The position numbers and the translations under genes are program-made. 64,000 nucleotides of DNA from Allium sativum (Eukaryota > Streptophyta > Magnoliopsida > Asparagales > Amaryllidaceae), in contig CM060922.1 of the NCBI GenBank assembly GCA_030737875.1, forward strand, positions 232,914,335 through 232,978,334, in the 5' to 3' direction. This document shows positions 23,491 to 35,035 of the stretch, piece by piece. The notes beneath the pieces are model-generated. The model was not told where the DNA came from. It did not search any database and saw only the letters and a program-made list of their open reading frames with translations. Each line of letters starts with the position of its first letter. The stretch's first letter is position 1.

Positions 23491-24512
23491 GGACTGGATG
23501 ATCGAATAGAAAAAACTAGACTTTCAATGGAAATAGTTCTACCTCTTTCCCGAATCGGTGGAACCGCGAGAGCCTGAACTTGCCCCCTTGCCTGAGCTGG
23601 TGCCACAAGAGCTAGCACCTGTCCTCCTGAGGTAGACTCCGTCCTTTGCCCTTTCTTAGGACAGTCTTTCACTAGATGTCCTGCTTCGCCACAGTGGAAG
23701 CAGCCAGTCTTCTTCTTCTTGCGACAATCCTTGTTTAGGTGGCCTAGTGTTCCACAATTGAAGCACTTCTTCTTTCCCTTGCCACCGTTGCCTTTCCCAC
23801 CCTTGTTTTGCTGTTGCTGTTGAGGTTTCTTCTGATCTCCTTTCTTCTCGGGTGCTTTATTAGCATTGGGACCCTTCTCTTCCTCATGCATAAGTGCCAT
23901 GTCCACTAGCTTCTCAAAAGTGGCCCCCATAGGGATGTGAGACATAGCCAATCCGTGCATCGGTTCGTTCAAGCCTTTAACGAACCTCAAAGCTTTCTCT
24001 TCCGGTGTGTTTACCAAGTCTATGTTGAATCTTGCTAACTGGTTAAACTCGTTAACATATTCTTTCACCGACAAGTTCCCTTGCTTTAAGTTCAAGAACC
24101 TTTCCACGTACAGATTTTCTTCCGCTCTTGAAAGAAACATTGCCTCAAACCTTTGCCTGAAATCTACCCAAGAGTCAACAGGGCGTTCTCCATTAGTGAC
24201 CTCCCACCAGAGCGAGGCCTACCCTTCCATCAACCAAGCGGCTAACTTGACTTTCTTTCCTTCTTCCACTTCAAGGATTTCCATCAATTCTTCCGTCTCC
24301 TTAAGCCAATCCCTAGCTCCTACAAAAGGTTTCCCTCCCATAGCCTTAAACTCCTTACAAGTCTTAGCAAAAGTATCAGTGCAAGGAGGAACGGGTGTAA
24401 CGGGTAGTGGAGGAACATTCGCTGGACCTGCAGCGGCGGCCTTAGCCTCTAACAACCTCCTATACCATACTGGTATCGCTACACCATCCGGAAGATTAAG
24501 ATCTTCAGCCAT
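23478..24512 (-). pseudogene. Gag with two zinc knuckles, element B (one in-frame stop)
   Basis: Structural Gag protein that would package the RNA. Translation would start at MAEDLNLPDG (24512), which follows the primer-binding site by about 180 bp. An N-terminal proline-rich part leads into the retrotransposon-gag domain (WLKETEELMEIL). A stop codon at 24219-24221 interrupts it after about 97 residues, and the same frame then continues with ERFLNLKQGNLSVKEYV. A basic, glutamine-rich linker precedes two CX2CX4HX4C knuckles, CFNCGTLGHLNKDC and CFHCGEAGHLVKDC. Two CCHC knuckles rather than one is worth noting. Apart from the stop the frame is well kept. Confidence 0.92.
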
Positions 24513-24694
24513 GCTGAAACGAAAGAGGAAAGATTCAAACGGAGAATTCAAAAAGATAAAGATATGGCTATCGGGGATTATGCTTTTCTTTCAAAAACTT
24601 TTCTCTTAAAAGACATGTTTTTGAAAATACTCCTTCAAAAATTTTCTCAGAAAAATAGTTTTTCTAAAATTTTTATCTGTTCTGGTAACCTTAA

Positions 24695-24706
24695 GCTCTG
24701 ATACCA
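24695..24706 (-). other. Element B primer-binding site (tRNA-iMet)
   Basis: GCTCTGATACCA on the plus strand, two bases from the 5' LTR start at 24709. It is the reverse complement of the initiator-Met primer site, the same one used by A, C and E. Confidence 0.95.
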
Positions 24707-26989
24707 CGTGTAACGCCCCACACCCGCTATGGTCACTCACTAAGGGAATGCCATAACATCGGTGGAGTATTTTAAGTGAGTATAGAACAGAAAAATTACA
24801 ACAAGACAGATATAAGTAATACTTGAAAATGTAAAACATCATTTCGTTGCAGCGGAAAGTAAAACATGTTTGGTTACATCACAAAAACCATAACAAAAGT
24901 CAAGTACAAAATATCCATCCTGATAAATAAAAATACATAATCCCAATACATGAACTGATAGCCATAAAAGAAAAGGATAAGCTGAGCTCTACTCCTACGG
25001 TCCAAGCTCCAAAAGAGAATAAGGCAGCCTGATCAAAGCCCACTCGTACTGGGCCTACTCTGAGGACCTGAGGGTTGGGAAAAAGATAAAAACAACGGGG
25101 TCAGACATAAGTCTGAGCAAGTCCTATAACTTTAACGATACAATCATTAAAGTAACCAGAGAAGACATAAGCTTGATATACGGTAACGTCTGGGGATGAA
25201 TGGCTACACTAAGCAGCTTGGTAGACTTAGGATAAACTAAGATAACCGTAAAGACGCATCTACCCACCCAAGGATAATTACTACACTGCACCACACCAGT
25301 CATTCCTAATTTTAAAGGTTGATCCCACTAAGTGTACTTAGTAAATATTAATGGTAGTTTCGTGTACCCCTAGCTGACTACATAGGTGTACCCACTACCC
25401 CCCCATTCGATCGGCTCCCTAACGTAGATATCCGTGCTGGTCCCACAGTGGGGTGTATCATTCCCCAAAGTGGCAACCTGATAACAACACTGATGCATGG
25501 TTTATACCTACACGATGCAACAACGTCTTAGCTACCAGCCCGGGCCCACACACGCATATGAAACCCGATGGACTTGCGTTGCCACCGCTAACCCGTTTTG
25601 GCCTCTTATAGTCAAGCCCAATATGCGTGTCCCGTCCCCGACTTGAGTCGAGCCCACTAAGATACATTTGGGATATTGGTTGAAATGGGCCCCTACAAGC
25701 TACTACTTAAGCTTGCCATTTTATCTAGTGAATCCCACTTAACCCTTTAACCATGTCCACTTACATGTTATAAATTTTGGTTAAGTCATTTAATTATATT
25801 TTAATTGTCACTCAAGGCACCCACTAGATTTCCACATGCCACCCAAAGCACTTACTTAACCCTTTAACCATGTTTTAATTACATGTTCCACTTTGGTTAA
25901 GTATTCTAATCGTATTTTCTATTGCCACCCAAGGCAACCCACTAGTTTCCTCATGCCACCCAAGGCACCCACTTAACCCCTCATGTCCATCTACATGCTA
26001 ATATGGTTAAGTGTTTCTTAATTAATTAAGACCGTGATCCTCATAAAGACCTCTCACATTAGACTATCTTTTATGACCGCTGGTTAAGCCGGTTGGGTCC
26101 GGGCAGCCTTATGTCATAACCGAGTCTAACCTCGTGCCTTTACATTAATCACGTATTTAGTTTGTGCCTAAGACCTCTCACATTGGGCTAACATTTGTAG
26201 CAACTGGTTAGGCCGGTTGGGTCCGGGCAGTTTTACGCTACAACTGAGTCCAACCTCGTGTCTTAGTCGATTAATTACACCTAATTAGTCACCCTTATAA
26301 TTTATATTAATTATCCCTAATTAATTAATCATGTTTTCAAGAATATGGGTAGACCTAACTCAATAGGTAAATTCCCAACTCCATAGTATGGGTTGACCTA
26401 ACTCAATAGGTAAATTCCCAACTCCATAATATGGGTAGACCTAACTCAATAGGTAAATTCCCAATTATGTCCATTTAATTTATGTTATGCTTAAGCATAC
26501 CCATTTCACATCATTTTATTAACATGCATATTAACCCCATCGTTCCCCACGTAATTCGTTCTCATAACATGACATAATAAAGGGAAGATTCATCACAAAT
26601 GTCATGGGTTTAACCAACATAGCATATAACTTTATCATGGGTTCAAAAGGTGTCAACTTGCGTATATGAGCATACATTAAACCCAACTAGCATTTAACCC
26701 AAACTTGCATGAAGCACATATGTCATATAAAGAGGGTAACTTGCATATGTATGCATGACATACAAAAGGGGTGAGCTTGCATATACATATATGTCATACA
26801 AAGAGGCAAACTTGCACTTGAACTTGCATATGAACTTACATATGAACTTGCACATAAACTTGCATATGAACTTGCATAACATGTCATACATAGGGGCAAA
26901 CTTGCATATGTTATGCATATCATAAAAGGTGTCATCTTGCATATGTATGCATCTTATTTAAAAAGGGTAAACTTGCATGTCATAATGTA

Positions 26990-27325
26990 TGCATAAAACC
27001 AAACACTTAGCATGCATAAAATCAAATACTTCGCATGCATAAAACCAAACACTTAGCATGCATAACATCAAATACTTAGCATGCATAAAACCAAACACTT
27101 AGCATGCATAAAATCAAATACTTAGCATGCATAAAACCAAACACTTAGCATGCATAAAACCCAATACTTAGCATGCATAAAATCAAATACTTAGCATGCA
27201 TAAAACCCAATACTTAGCATGCATAAACCCACATACTTAACTTGCATAAACCCACATACTTAACTTGCATAAACCCACATACTTAACTTGCATAAACCCA
27301 CATACTTAACTTGCATAAACATAGG
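26990..27325. repeat. Minisatellite in B 5' LTR
   Basis: Sister of the array at 19365-19690, with the same CTTAGCATGCATAAAA units. Confidence 0.9.
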
Positions 27326-27658
27326 GTTATCATAAATCAATGTTAAACATAGATTAGCAAACTAACATCATATCATATGACTTAAAACCCACTAACCCGC
27401 ATACAAAACCGCATGATCTCATCATATCTCATCTACTTAATTTAGCAATTGGTTATTAAAGTGATAGAAACTCACCAAAACCAAGATTAGCAAACTTATG
27501 AAGTAGAACTAGTTGCAATATTTGAGGAAGATGATGATTAGAGGTTGATTAGCTTGCAACTTTCTTCATAAACTAGTGGAGGCTCCTCCTAAGTTTGATT
27601 TTGGCGGCATGATGGCATCACTTCTATTTTTAGTATGAATTAGGCTTGCATTAGGGTG

Positions 27659-27667
27659 TATTTATAG
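27659..27667 (-). promoter_or_regulatory. TATA box of B 5' LTR
   Basis: CTATAAATA on the minus strand. As this is the 5' LTR, it would be the promoter driving the element's genomic RNA towards gag. Confidence 0.65.
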
Positions 27668-27806
27668 GATTAAGTTGTGTTTTAGACCCTTAGATTAACC
27701 CTAGGTTAGTTTAGGTCCGTCAGATTTAGGAAGCTTCTAGAGAATAGCGTAAAACTCAGCCAAACCCTAAAATGGTGCACCAGGTTAAACTGGACGAGCA
27801 CCCCCT

Positions 27807-27880
27807 GTCGACACCCAAGTCGACAGGGCTGTCGACTATGTCCTAGCCAAGTCGACTGCCCAGTCGACAGGGCTGTCGAC
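27807..27880. repeat. GTCGAC cluster in B 5' LTR
   Basis: Six GTCGAC hexamers in 74 bp forming two hairpin-capable inverted repeats. One hexamer has mutated in the sister LTR. Confidence 0.88.
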
Positions 27881-28162
27881 TTGGGTAGGTAGGCGGGAAT
27901 TTTTCCCTCCTGCGCCCAATGGCTCCAATTTCGAAATTTAAACCTGAATTTTAAATCTGTTTTGAACTTTGAATTTTCTGCAAACTTCATTGGGCCATAA
28001 CTGGGCCATACGGACTCCGATTTACAAAATTTCGGACTCTATTTTGCGTATTTTTCCGAGACGAACGCAATGACGCAGCCTATTTCCCCCAATTCTCACA
28101 TCTGATATTATTTATTCTGAAATTAGTGTATTTTAGCATTAACTGAAATTCGGGGTGTTACA

Positions 28163-28167
28163 TGTAG
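28163..28167. repeat. Target-site duplication of element B, right (TGTAG)
   Basis: Exact match of 17078-17082. The element A LTR resumes here. Confidence 0.95.
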
Positions 28168-28311
28168 TGGGTACGAGCAACAAAAGTGACAAAAGGCGAG
28201 AACAACGATGACTTCTACATAAGAAGAGTCGAGGCGTTTGGGTTAGCTAGTCAGTTAGAACTTCTCACCGTTTAATTTTGTTTTCTAGTTAATAATATAT
28301 ACTAGGATGCA

Positions 28312-28361
28312 GACGGTGTTTAGTAGCACCCGACACCCGTCGTCCACAGACCATGGACGAC
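28312..28361 (+). other. Overlapping hairpin pair (A 5' LTR)
   Basis: Hairpin 1 pairs GACGGTGT with ACACCCGTC (one bulged C). Hairpin 2 pairs GTCGTCCA with TGGACGAC around a 7-nt loop. The two share GTC at 28339-28341, so only one can form fully at a time. The block is strongly conserved in the other giant LTRs (35178, 52156, 62193). Confidence 0.65.
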
Positions 28362-28844
28362 TTGTATGCTTGTTTGTTTGATTTTGATGTGTAGTTGATT
28401 GTGTGATGTGAAATGAAATAAAATATTTATGTAGTTAAAAATATTTTATAGTTGAAAATATAATTTTTAACATGAATGTGAATAAATATTTATAAACAAA
28501 TCAAAGATTTGTTTATATACACTGATTTGATTGATATTGATTGGGACGATAAATTTTACACATCGCCCAACTGCACAAATAAAATCTGTGTTTGATTGTT
28601 TGAAACCCCACATGGGTATTGGGATGATATATGACATACACTAATCTCAATAATTAGTTGTATGTCGATCGATTGATTGACAGACTGTTATAAGCGTTAA
28701 ATATTTATATTTGATGCTTATACAACGTAGAATGCACTTTGGATAATGGTTGATTATTTGTCATTGTTGATATATACATGCGTTGTATGGAAATCCATAG
28801 AAATAAAATCTATAGTAATTGATTGGGCCTCAATCCAATATTTG

Positions 28845-29235
28845 AATAGAAATATTTGAAATAGGAAGTATTTGAAAAGAAATATTTGAAAAAGAAATAT
28901 TTGAAAAAGAAATATTTGAAATAGAATATTTGTAAATAGAAATATATGAAGTCGTGTTGATTAGATTGACGCCATTTTGACGTGAACGATATTTATATCG
29001 ATTTTATTCATTTTACAATGAATATCGAAAGTGATTTCAAAATCTGATATTTTGAATTGAATTGAAATTCGAATTGAATTGAAATTGAATAGAAATGAAT
29101 TCGTATTGAAATTGAATAGAAACAAATTCGAATTGAAATTCAAATAGAAATGAATTCGAATTGAAATTGAATTGAATTGAAAACGAACTGAAATTGAATT
29201 AAAAATCGATTTGAATTGAAATCAATTTGAAATGA
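28845..29235. repeat. Variable simple-repeat region (A 5' LTR)
   Basis: GAAATATTTGAAAAA units at 28845-28950 and AATTGAAATTGAAT-type units at 29045-29235, separated by a conserved block containing TTGACGCCATTTTGACG. Element E has a different simple repeat at this place. Confidence 0.8.
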
Positions 29236-29394
29236 ATTTATAATGAATTTATAGGGAAAAATTCAATTTTGATTTGAATTTGAAATAGAATTTGAAATCG
29301 TTTCAAAAACGGATTTAAAACAATTTATAAAATATTATTTAAAAAGGAAATCGACGAAGTATATATTATATATATTATATATATAATATAATGG

Positions 29395-29645
29395 CCTGAA
29401 TAGAATGCGCCGCGCCGTGGCAGTTCGCTAATTTCGACCGTTGACTTCGAATGGACATTGCGGGAGATCCGACCGTCGGATTCTCCTAAAACCGAAACCG
29501 TTGGATTCGTATCGAAAATAGTTTTCTAACGAATGTCATAAATTAGAAATCTAACGGTTGGATTTGGAATTATGTCCAAATCAAATTTGGAAAAGGTTGC
29601 TGTAAGTGCAGTTCGATGGCCGTTGATGGAAATCGACTGTACGGG
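29395..29645 (+). repeat. Conserved LTR module, copy 2 (A 5' LTR)
   Basis: A diverged repeat of 15240-15475. It has GCGCCGTGGCAGTTCG, then TTTCTAACGAATGTC, then TATGTCCAAATCAAATTTGG and AAGGTTGCTGTAAGTG. An AT-rich TATATATAATATAATGG stretch lies just before it. It is one of the best-conserved parts among the four giant LTR copies. Confidence 0.6.
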
Positions 29646-30065
29646 CCTTGATAAAATTATTAAAAATAGTAATAATTTGTGTAAAATCATAAGAAATGAT
29701 TTGGGAAGAGTTGGGGTGAAAAACTCCATTTTTTAAAAGATAAAAATAGATTTTTATCGAAATGAACTAGTTTTGAACTAGAATTAAAACCAATTTATTT
29801 TTGAAATAAATAAATTGAATTTGAAAATGGTTTTAAAAGAAACCAGAATTTCCAATAAATGAATTGGATGGGATTTGTATCGAAATTGTCTTCGGAATAT
29901 TTCGATGTTGGATTTCATGATGATACAGATATTGTTATGGGAATATGAAAGATATATTAATATCGTTATTTCCAGTACGATATTTGTTGGTCGTAGATTT
30001 TGATATTGAATATAAGCCGATATATTTTCTATTCAGAGCCTTGTATTTAATATCAAATGTGAATT

Positions 30066-30317
30066 GGGTTTGTCGTGAATGGTGTCTTCATTAACACTGT
30101 TCTTAAGCCCAGTTGAGAAAAAGATTAAATCTTTTTATTTAGATTTAATGAAGTGTACCAATTAAATAATATTTAATTGGAATTGAATTGGTATTGATTT
30201 TTGGGTTTATCGTGAACAGTGTTTTAAATAACATTTGTTCTTTAACTCGATAATTAATGGAATGTGATTTTGGGTTTATCATGAAACGTGTTTTAAATGA
30301 CACTGATTCTTTAACCC
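30066..30317 (+). other. Three repeated hairpins (A 5' LTR)
   Basis: Copies at 30066-30110, 30203-30248 and 30272-30317. Each has an outer stem GGGTT with AACCC (or a variant) and an inner stem of the form GAACxGTGTT with AACACxTTC around an AT-rich loop. Paired changes between copies keep the stems. Confidence 0.6.
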
Positions 30318-32087
30318 AGTTAAAGATTAAAACTAAGTGGAGTTTTAATGAATCTTTAATTAGATTGAAAAGATCGAGAATGGAGTATCACCAGTTTTAC
30401 TCTAGGCGATAGTTAAATCTTTAATTAGATTTGTACGTGAAATGGTAATTGAATTTACCGATAACACCGGGGTGTTAGATATGAAGTATTACCAGTTTTA
30501 CTTCATGGGATGAATAGGTGGGGATTGGGAAATAAAATAAATGATTACTTCGGTGTGGTTCGCTAATCCTGACTAGTTTGAATTGATATTCAAAGAAAAT
30601 TAAAGGACAAATTTAAAGAATTTATCTTTGATAAAATTAATGGGAACCTTTCCCAAAGTATAAGGATATTGGAATAAAAGAATATTCTGAATTGGAATGA
30701 GGCGTATGTTGTGTTTGTATAACACTTGTTTATTATATACGAGAGTTATTCAGAAAGACCGGGTTTATCCGATTCTGAATAACTGATTCGACGTGGTGTC
30801 GAGGATGAAGACGGTGGTCGAAGACCGAAGGTCTTCAACATCATTTGGATAATTACTGGTGATCTTGATTGGACCGTACACCCAAGAGGAGGGAATCAGT
30901 TAGTGATCGTCCAGACGTACTTGGAGATTGATGGATATGCGGGGTACTAGGTGCCTCCGGTTTCGTTCAGACCCGGAACGAACTTGTAAATGGACTGTGT
31001 GTCTGACATTGGATTTCAGTCTGTGTGATTAATTTCTATTAAATATATATGTGTTTGGCGGCGGAGAATTTATTCTCTTGCTTAACGCCTTTCTCTGAGA
31101 CGTACGAGCTCAGGGGTTATATATTGATGGATATCAAACGCATGGAGTGAATTGCCTATGTGGCATGCCTAAGTGGCAAATGATCAAGGCTTCTGTTGAA
31201 AAGCAAAGTCTTGTGGTTGATGATCAAAGCACGGCCTGTGTGGCATAGATTTTTGTAACGTGAACTCGCGAGCCTCACACCCCGGTTGTGAACCTGAAAC
31301 GGGAGAGGACATCAGGGAGGACATGCGTTTCTTTCTAGCTAGAAGTGGCGTCAGTGGTTTTACACGCCCTGTCGAGTTTGACTTATGTGGCTGTTGCTGT
31401 TGTGAGGCGCCTCAGATATACCGGTGACTATGTGAAGCCGAAGGAGCCATTCGTTGGCTCATTTACGCCCCATAAGGCGGGGAAACGCAGTGTTCAGGCA
31501 TAATAATCCACATCGGTGGACCGGCCCTGACGATCCAAGGGGTAGTTGCAGCTGTTCCTGAGGGGCGGGCTAGAGCATCTCAAATCAGTAGAGGACGATC
31601 CCTTGCCTCGATTCGTAGATGGAAATCCAATTTCCAAATACATGACTTTGCAGTTTTAATTGTAGAACTAGTATGGCGACATGATATATGGTACCCATGC
31701 CGTCTATGATTGATACTTATGATTTGAAGTCGTTTTATACACTATGCACTTATAATAGTATGAAATGATTTGTTTAAAACGTACTAAACGTGTTTGGCTA
31801 TTATAAGGGAAAACCCTATCCCCCGGCTTGCGTTGCATTGTGTGATAGGACCTGGGTCTTATAATAGCTTCATTTTTCCAAAAAGCATTGCGCTGTTTTG
31901 TTATATGCACTGGTATTCTTGGAAGGAAACCCGTTCCGTGTTTACGGCGTGGTCCCTTGGTATATCTGATTTAAAGTAAAGTTTTAAATAACTGTTTTAG
32001 TTCTCACACCAGTCCCATGACTGACCTGGAGTTTATTGTTTTAACCTAAACTCTGGGTGCCCTTATTTTGACACGGGCAGCTAGTAG

Positions 32088-32310
32088 TTTTGGTTTTGCA
32101 GATTTATATTCACCGGAACCAGGTTTACAGCTGGAACGATATTCGGAAAGCTTTGTATCCATGTATCTTCTTCAGTTGTATTTTGTATTATTTTCTGCTG
32201 CTTTGTAATTTATTGTAATCTCTGATATTTATCGAATGTATTTTATTTGTAAATACTCTGTATATTCTTGTATGCTGATGAATTGTTGTAAATAACAATG
32301 AAATGTTCTT
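32088..32310 (+). promoter_or_regulatory. Acceptor-like site and poly(A)-like end (A 5' LTR)
   Basis: TTTTGGTTTTGCAG ending at 32101 is a strong plant-type splice acceptor, conserved at 38974 and 56056. Downstream, TTGTAT, TTGTAAATAACAATGAAA and TGTATTTTATTTG repeats resemble plant far- and near-upstream polyadenylation elements. Together with the donor-like site at 16315 this suggests an LTR-internal intron. This is inferred. Confidence 0.4.
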
Positions 32311-32386
32311 CCGTCTGCGTTCTTTTGTGGCTTGTTCTCGACTCTATCCGGGCTTTCCTTACCAGGGAAGTTCGGGTCATTTCAGC

Positions 32387-32398
32387 TGGTATCAGAGC
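32387..32398 (+). other. Element A primer-binding site (tRNA-iMet)
   Basis: TGGTATCAGAGC, two bases after the LTR end. Complementary to the 3' end of initiator-Met tRNA. Confidence 0.95.
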
Positions 32399-33090
32399 TT
32401 TGGTTTACAAAGCTCAGAGAACAAGACACATTAGAACCATACGAAAGAATTCATCAGATATTGGATTAGTAATATCCAATGGATTGACTCGTTAGAGATG
32501 GGATCAGTAGCATATTAGAACGAGTCTGAAGAGTGTTGCTTTTAGAAATAAAATTGAAAACAAAATTTGTTTTGAAAATTTAAATTCAATTATACGTATT
32601 TGATTGTTTATTATAGTTGAATTTGGAAAATCCAGTATATATAGATTTTGCATATACGTCTGATCCACGGGCATTCGAAGTTTTAATATATTGGGTAGAT
32701 ATAGGATTACACTCTAGTCGCTCGAGGATGATTCTGATGATCGCTCAAGCATCATCCGAATTTATTTTCGTGTTTCGAAGGTGTGATATCTAGATATTTC
32801 CATTAGACTGGTGTGAGAACCAAAATTATATAGGGCCTATTGTTGTGATTTGGCATCAAAAATCTTATTTTTTGACTATATATCAAAATTATGAATTTGA
32901 AAAGCTAATCAACTAACTGATTGCTGTTTGTGTTGTTTGATTATAGTTTGATTAATTAAAATGTTGAACCTATAACCAAATTGAATCAAATAGTGAATTG
33001 TATTGAAAATTTGTCGCATTTGCACGCATATACATATACTTACATTGAACAGGTCATAGCAAGGAGGCTAGAGCAGAAGAATAAAGTTTT

Positions 33091-33103
33091 AAGTAGGGGA
33101 TAT
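33091..33103 (+). other. Element A polypurine tract
   Basis: AAGTAGGGGATAT abuts the 3' LTR start TGTAATAACC. Element E has the cleaner AAGTGGGGGAGAT here. Confidence 0.75.
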
Positions 33104-34005
33104 TGTAATAACCCGGAAATCTGGGCCAATTAAAATTTTTTATTTTGGGAATTTTAGCAAATTTTGATTATTTAAAATGAATTATTTTAAATAATAACGA
33201 CGAAAAATTTATTTTGAATAGAATTTGAACGTATATATTTATTCGAATTGTCGTTAGTATATAAATATTTATTTATATATAAAAAAGGAATTGAAAATGG
33301 CGCGGTAGTTCGATAATTCGATTTCAAAATTCAAATGAATGTACCGGGTACAAAATAAACCGGATTTTAGTGAAAGCAAAAAATTGAATCTAATTGAGAA
33401 TATCTTTCCACCGAATCCGAAAAATCGAAATTTCATAGCGGGAATCAAAAGATATGCCCAGTTGAAAATTCAGAATAGTCGCTATGGAAATCTGGCCCTT
33501 AAAAATGGAAATTTTGCAAACAACCTCGGATTTCGACGAAACAACTTTTGTTGGATCCGCGATGTCAAAGTATTGCTAGGTTTCAAATTTCATAATTTTT
33601 CGAATCAATATGTGAGCGTGGCAAAGGAAAACGCGTTTGACCAGTTTCAGTTGATTTTAATCGACTGGAAAATGGCCATTTTTCAAACAGTCTCAGAATT
33701 TGATGAAACTAGTTTTCTTAGGACCGTATCGTCAATACGAAGCTAGAAAATATTTTTCTGGAATTTTTCTAGTTAGTATGTGAACCTAGTAAATTGAAAT
33801 GCGCGTTCAAATTCAATATATAGAGTTATATGTTGATTTTGACGAAAACTGATCGAAACGATCGAATCAGCATACGATACATATCCCATTATGTTCAGAA
33901 TAGGGGTAATTAGCTATAGACGACAGGCGGTGGGTCCCATTTCGATGTCGAAATAAAAAGTACCTTTTCAAAATTAAATAATTAAAATAAAATTAAAATA
34001 AAAAC

Positions 34006-34268
34006 CCTCACTCTCTCCTTATACCCTCAGCCCCCCTCCTTCTTCTTCTTCCTCCTCCACGCAGCAGCGGGCCCCCCTCCCCGGTTCGATCCAAGACAAA
34101 GCCTCCCCCAATCGACCCCCTGCCGTACCCATCCTCCTTCCTCCCTGGACTCCGCCTCGAATACCGACCATCCACTCCACCTCCGGCGCCCCAATACCCA
34201 CTGACCCGACTGCGAGCAACTCCCCCACAACCAACTCCGACGTGGAACCTCCTCCAATAGTGAATGGT
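34006..34268 (+). promoter_or_regulatory. CT/GC-rich island with donor-like end (A 3' LTR)
   Basis: Same place and ending (GAATG|GTAAGTTTT) as in the 5' LTR, shortened by an internal deletion of about 110 bp. Preceded by CTCTCCTTATACC. Confidence 0.45.
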
Positions 34269-34549
34269 AAGTTTTATTACTTGATTTAGTTGGTGATTTT
34301 AGTTATTTAAATGAAATTAGTTTTAAGATATTAAAAATTAGATTTTTAACAATAAATATGCGATTTTAAAATATAAAACATTGAAGAAAATGTGTTCTTT
34401 TATTATATAAATAGCTATAAACAAAGATATGATAATCATTCATATAAAAATATAGTTTTTATATGAATGGTATGCGTTTATAAAGAATTGATTTTTCATG
34501 AAGAAAAGGCTTGATTTTTTTTAAAATGAGAAAAGATTAAATTTTTATT

Positions 34550-35035
34550 TGTAGAAAGACGATAATTTTTATGTAGTAGAGATAATATAATTTTTATTAT
34601 AGTTAGAGAAGTTAAAAATATAATTTTTATATTAGCAAGAAGTTAAAAATATAATTTTTATTCGAGTAGTAAGTTAAAAATATGATTTTTATATAATGTA
34701 GATAATAAAAATCAGATTTTTATTATATATATGTTGAAATAAAAATGTGATTTTTATAGTGATGAAATGAAAAGGCGAAATCTTTATATATGAAAAGGCG
34801 AAATTTTTATATTTGAAAAGGCGAAATCTTTATATTTGAAAAGGCGAAATATTTATATTGAGAATAGCGTGATAAAAATATAATCTGTATTATATGAACA
34901 GCGTTGTAAAATAGAATTTTTATCTATATAGTAGCGTTGTAAGAATAGAATTTTTATCCATATGGAATGATAATAAAAATATGATTTTTATATACATAGC
35001 AACAATATAAAAATGTGATTTTTATATATGTAGTG
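34550..35035. repeat. AAAAAT/ATTTTT palindrome array (A 3' LTR)
   Basis: Counterpart of 16640-17077, uninterrupted here. Includes the GAAAAGGCGAAATC units. Confidence 0.85.

Larger units (their letters stand above)
17083..28162 (-). mobile_element. Element B: decayed chromovirus (Ty3/Gypsy) nested in A
   Basis: An 11,080-bp minus-oriented LTR retrotransposon with a perfect 5-bp target duplication, LTRs of 3452 and 3454 bp, an initiator-Met primer site at 24695-24706 and a polypurine tract at 20535-20570. Gag, protease, RT and integrase remnants lie in that order on the minus strand, and the integrase ends in a chromodomain-like tail, which places it in the chromoviruses (Tekay/Del-like by its long LTR and tail, less certain). 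The 4174-bp interior lacks most of RT and RNase H, so the element is dead. The LTRs differ by only about 1-2% by eye, so insertion was fairly recent. Confidence 0.95.
24709..28162 (-). mobile_element. Element B 5' LTR
   Basis: 3454 bp, nearly identical to 17083-20534 and collinear with it, including the 43-bp triplet, minisatellite, TATA box (27659-27667) and GTCGAC cluster (27807-27880, here with six intact hexamers). No coding region. Confidence 0.95.
15053..32384 (+). mobile_element. Element A 5' LTR (split by nested element B)
   Basis: Starts TGTAATAACCCGG and ends TCATTTCA, two bases before the primer-binding site. LTR sequence occupies 15053-17082 and 28163-32384 (one TGTAG copy is the duplication made by B). 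In order it contains a conserved LTR module, a CT/GC island with donor-like end, a palindrome array, paired hairpins, AT-rich variable repeats, a second diverged copy of the LTR module, three repeated hairpins, a conserved 1.5 kb segment and a poly(A)-like end. It differs from the 3' LTR at roughly 5% of positions by eye. No protein-coding gene is present. Confidence 0.92.
32385..33103 (+). mobile_element. Element A internal domain (719 bp, non-coding)
   Basis: Everything between the LTRs. It starts with the primer-binding site and ends with the polypurine tract, with no gag or pol motif in any frame. It aligns with the first about 680 bp of the element E interior but lacks 331 bp that E has before the polypurine tract. 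It may carry the packaging signal. Confidence 0.85.
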
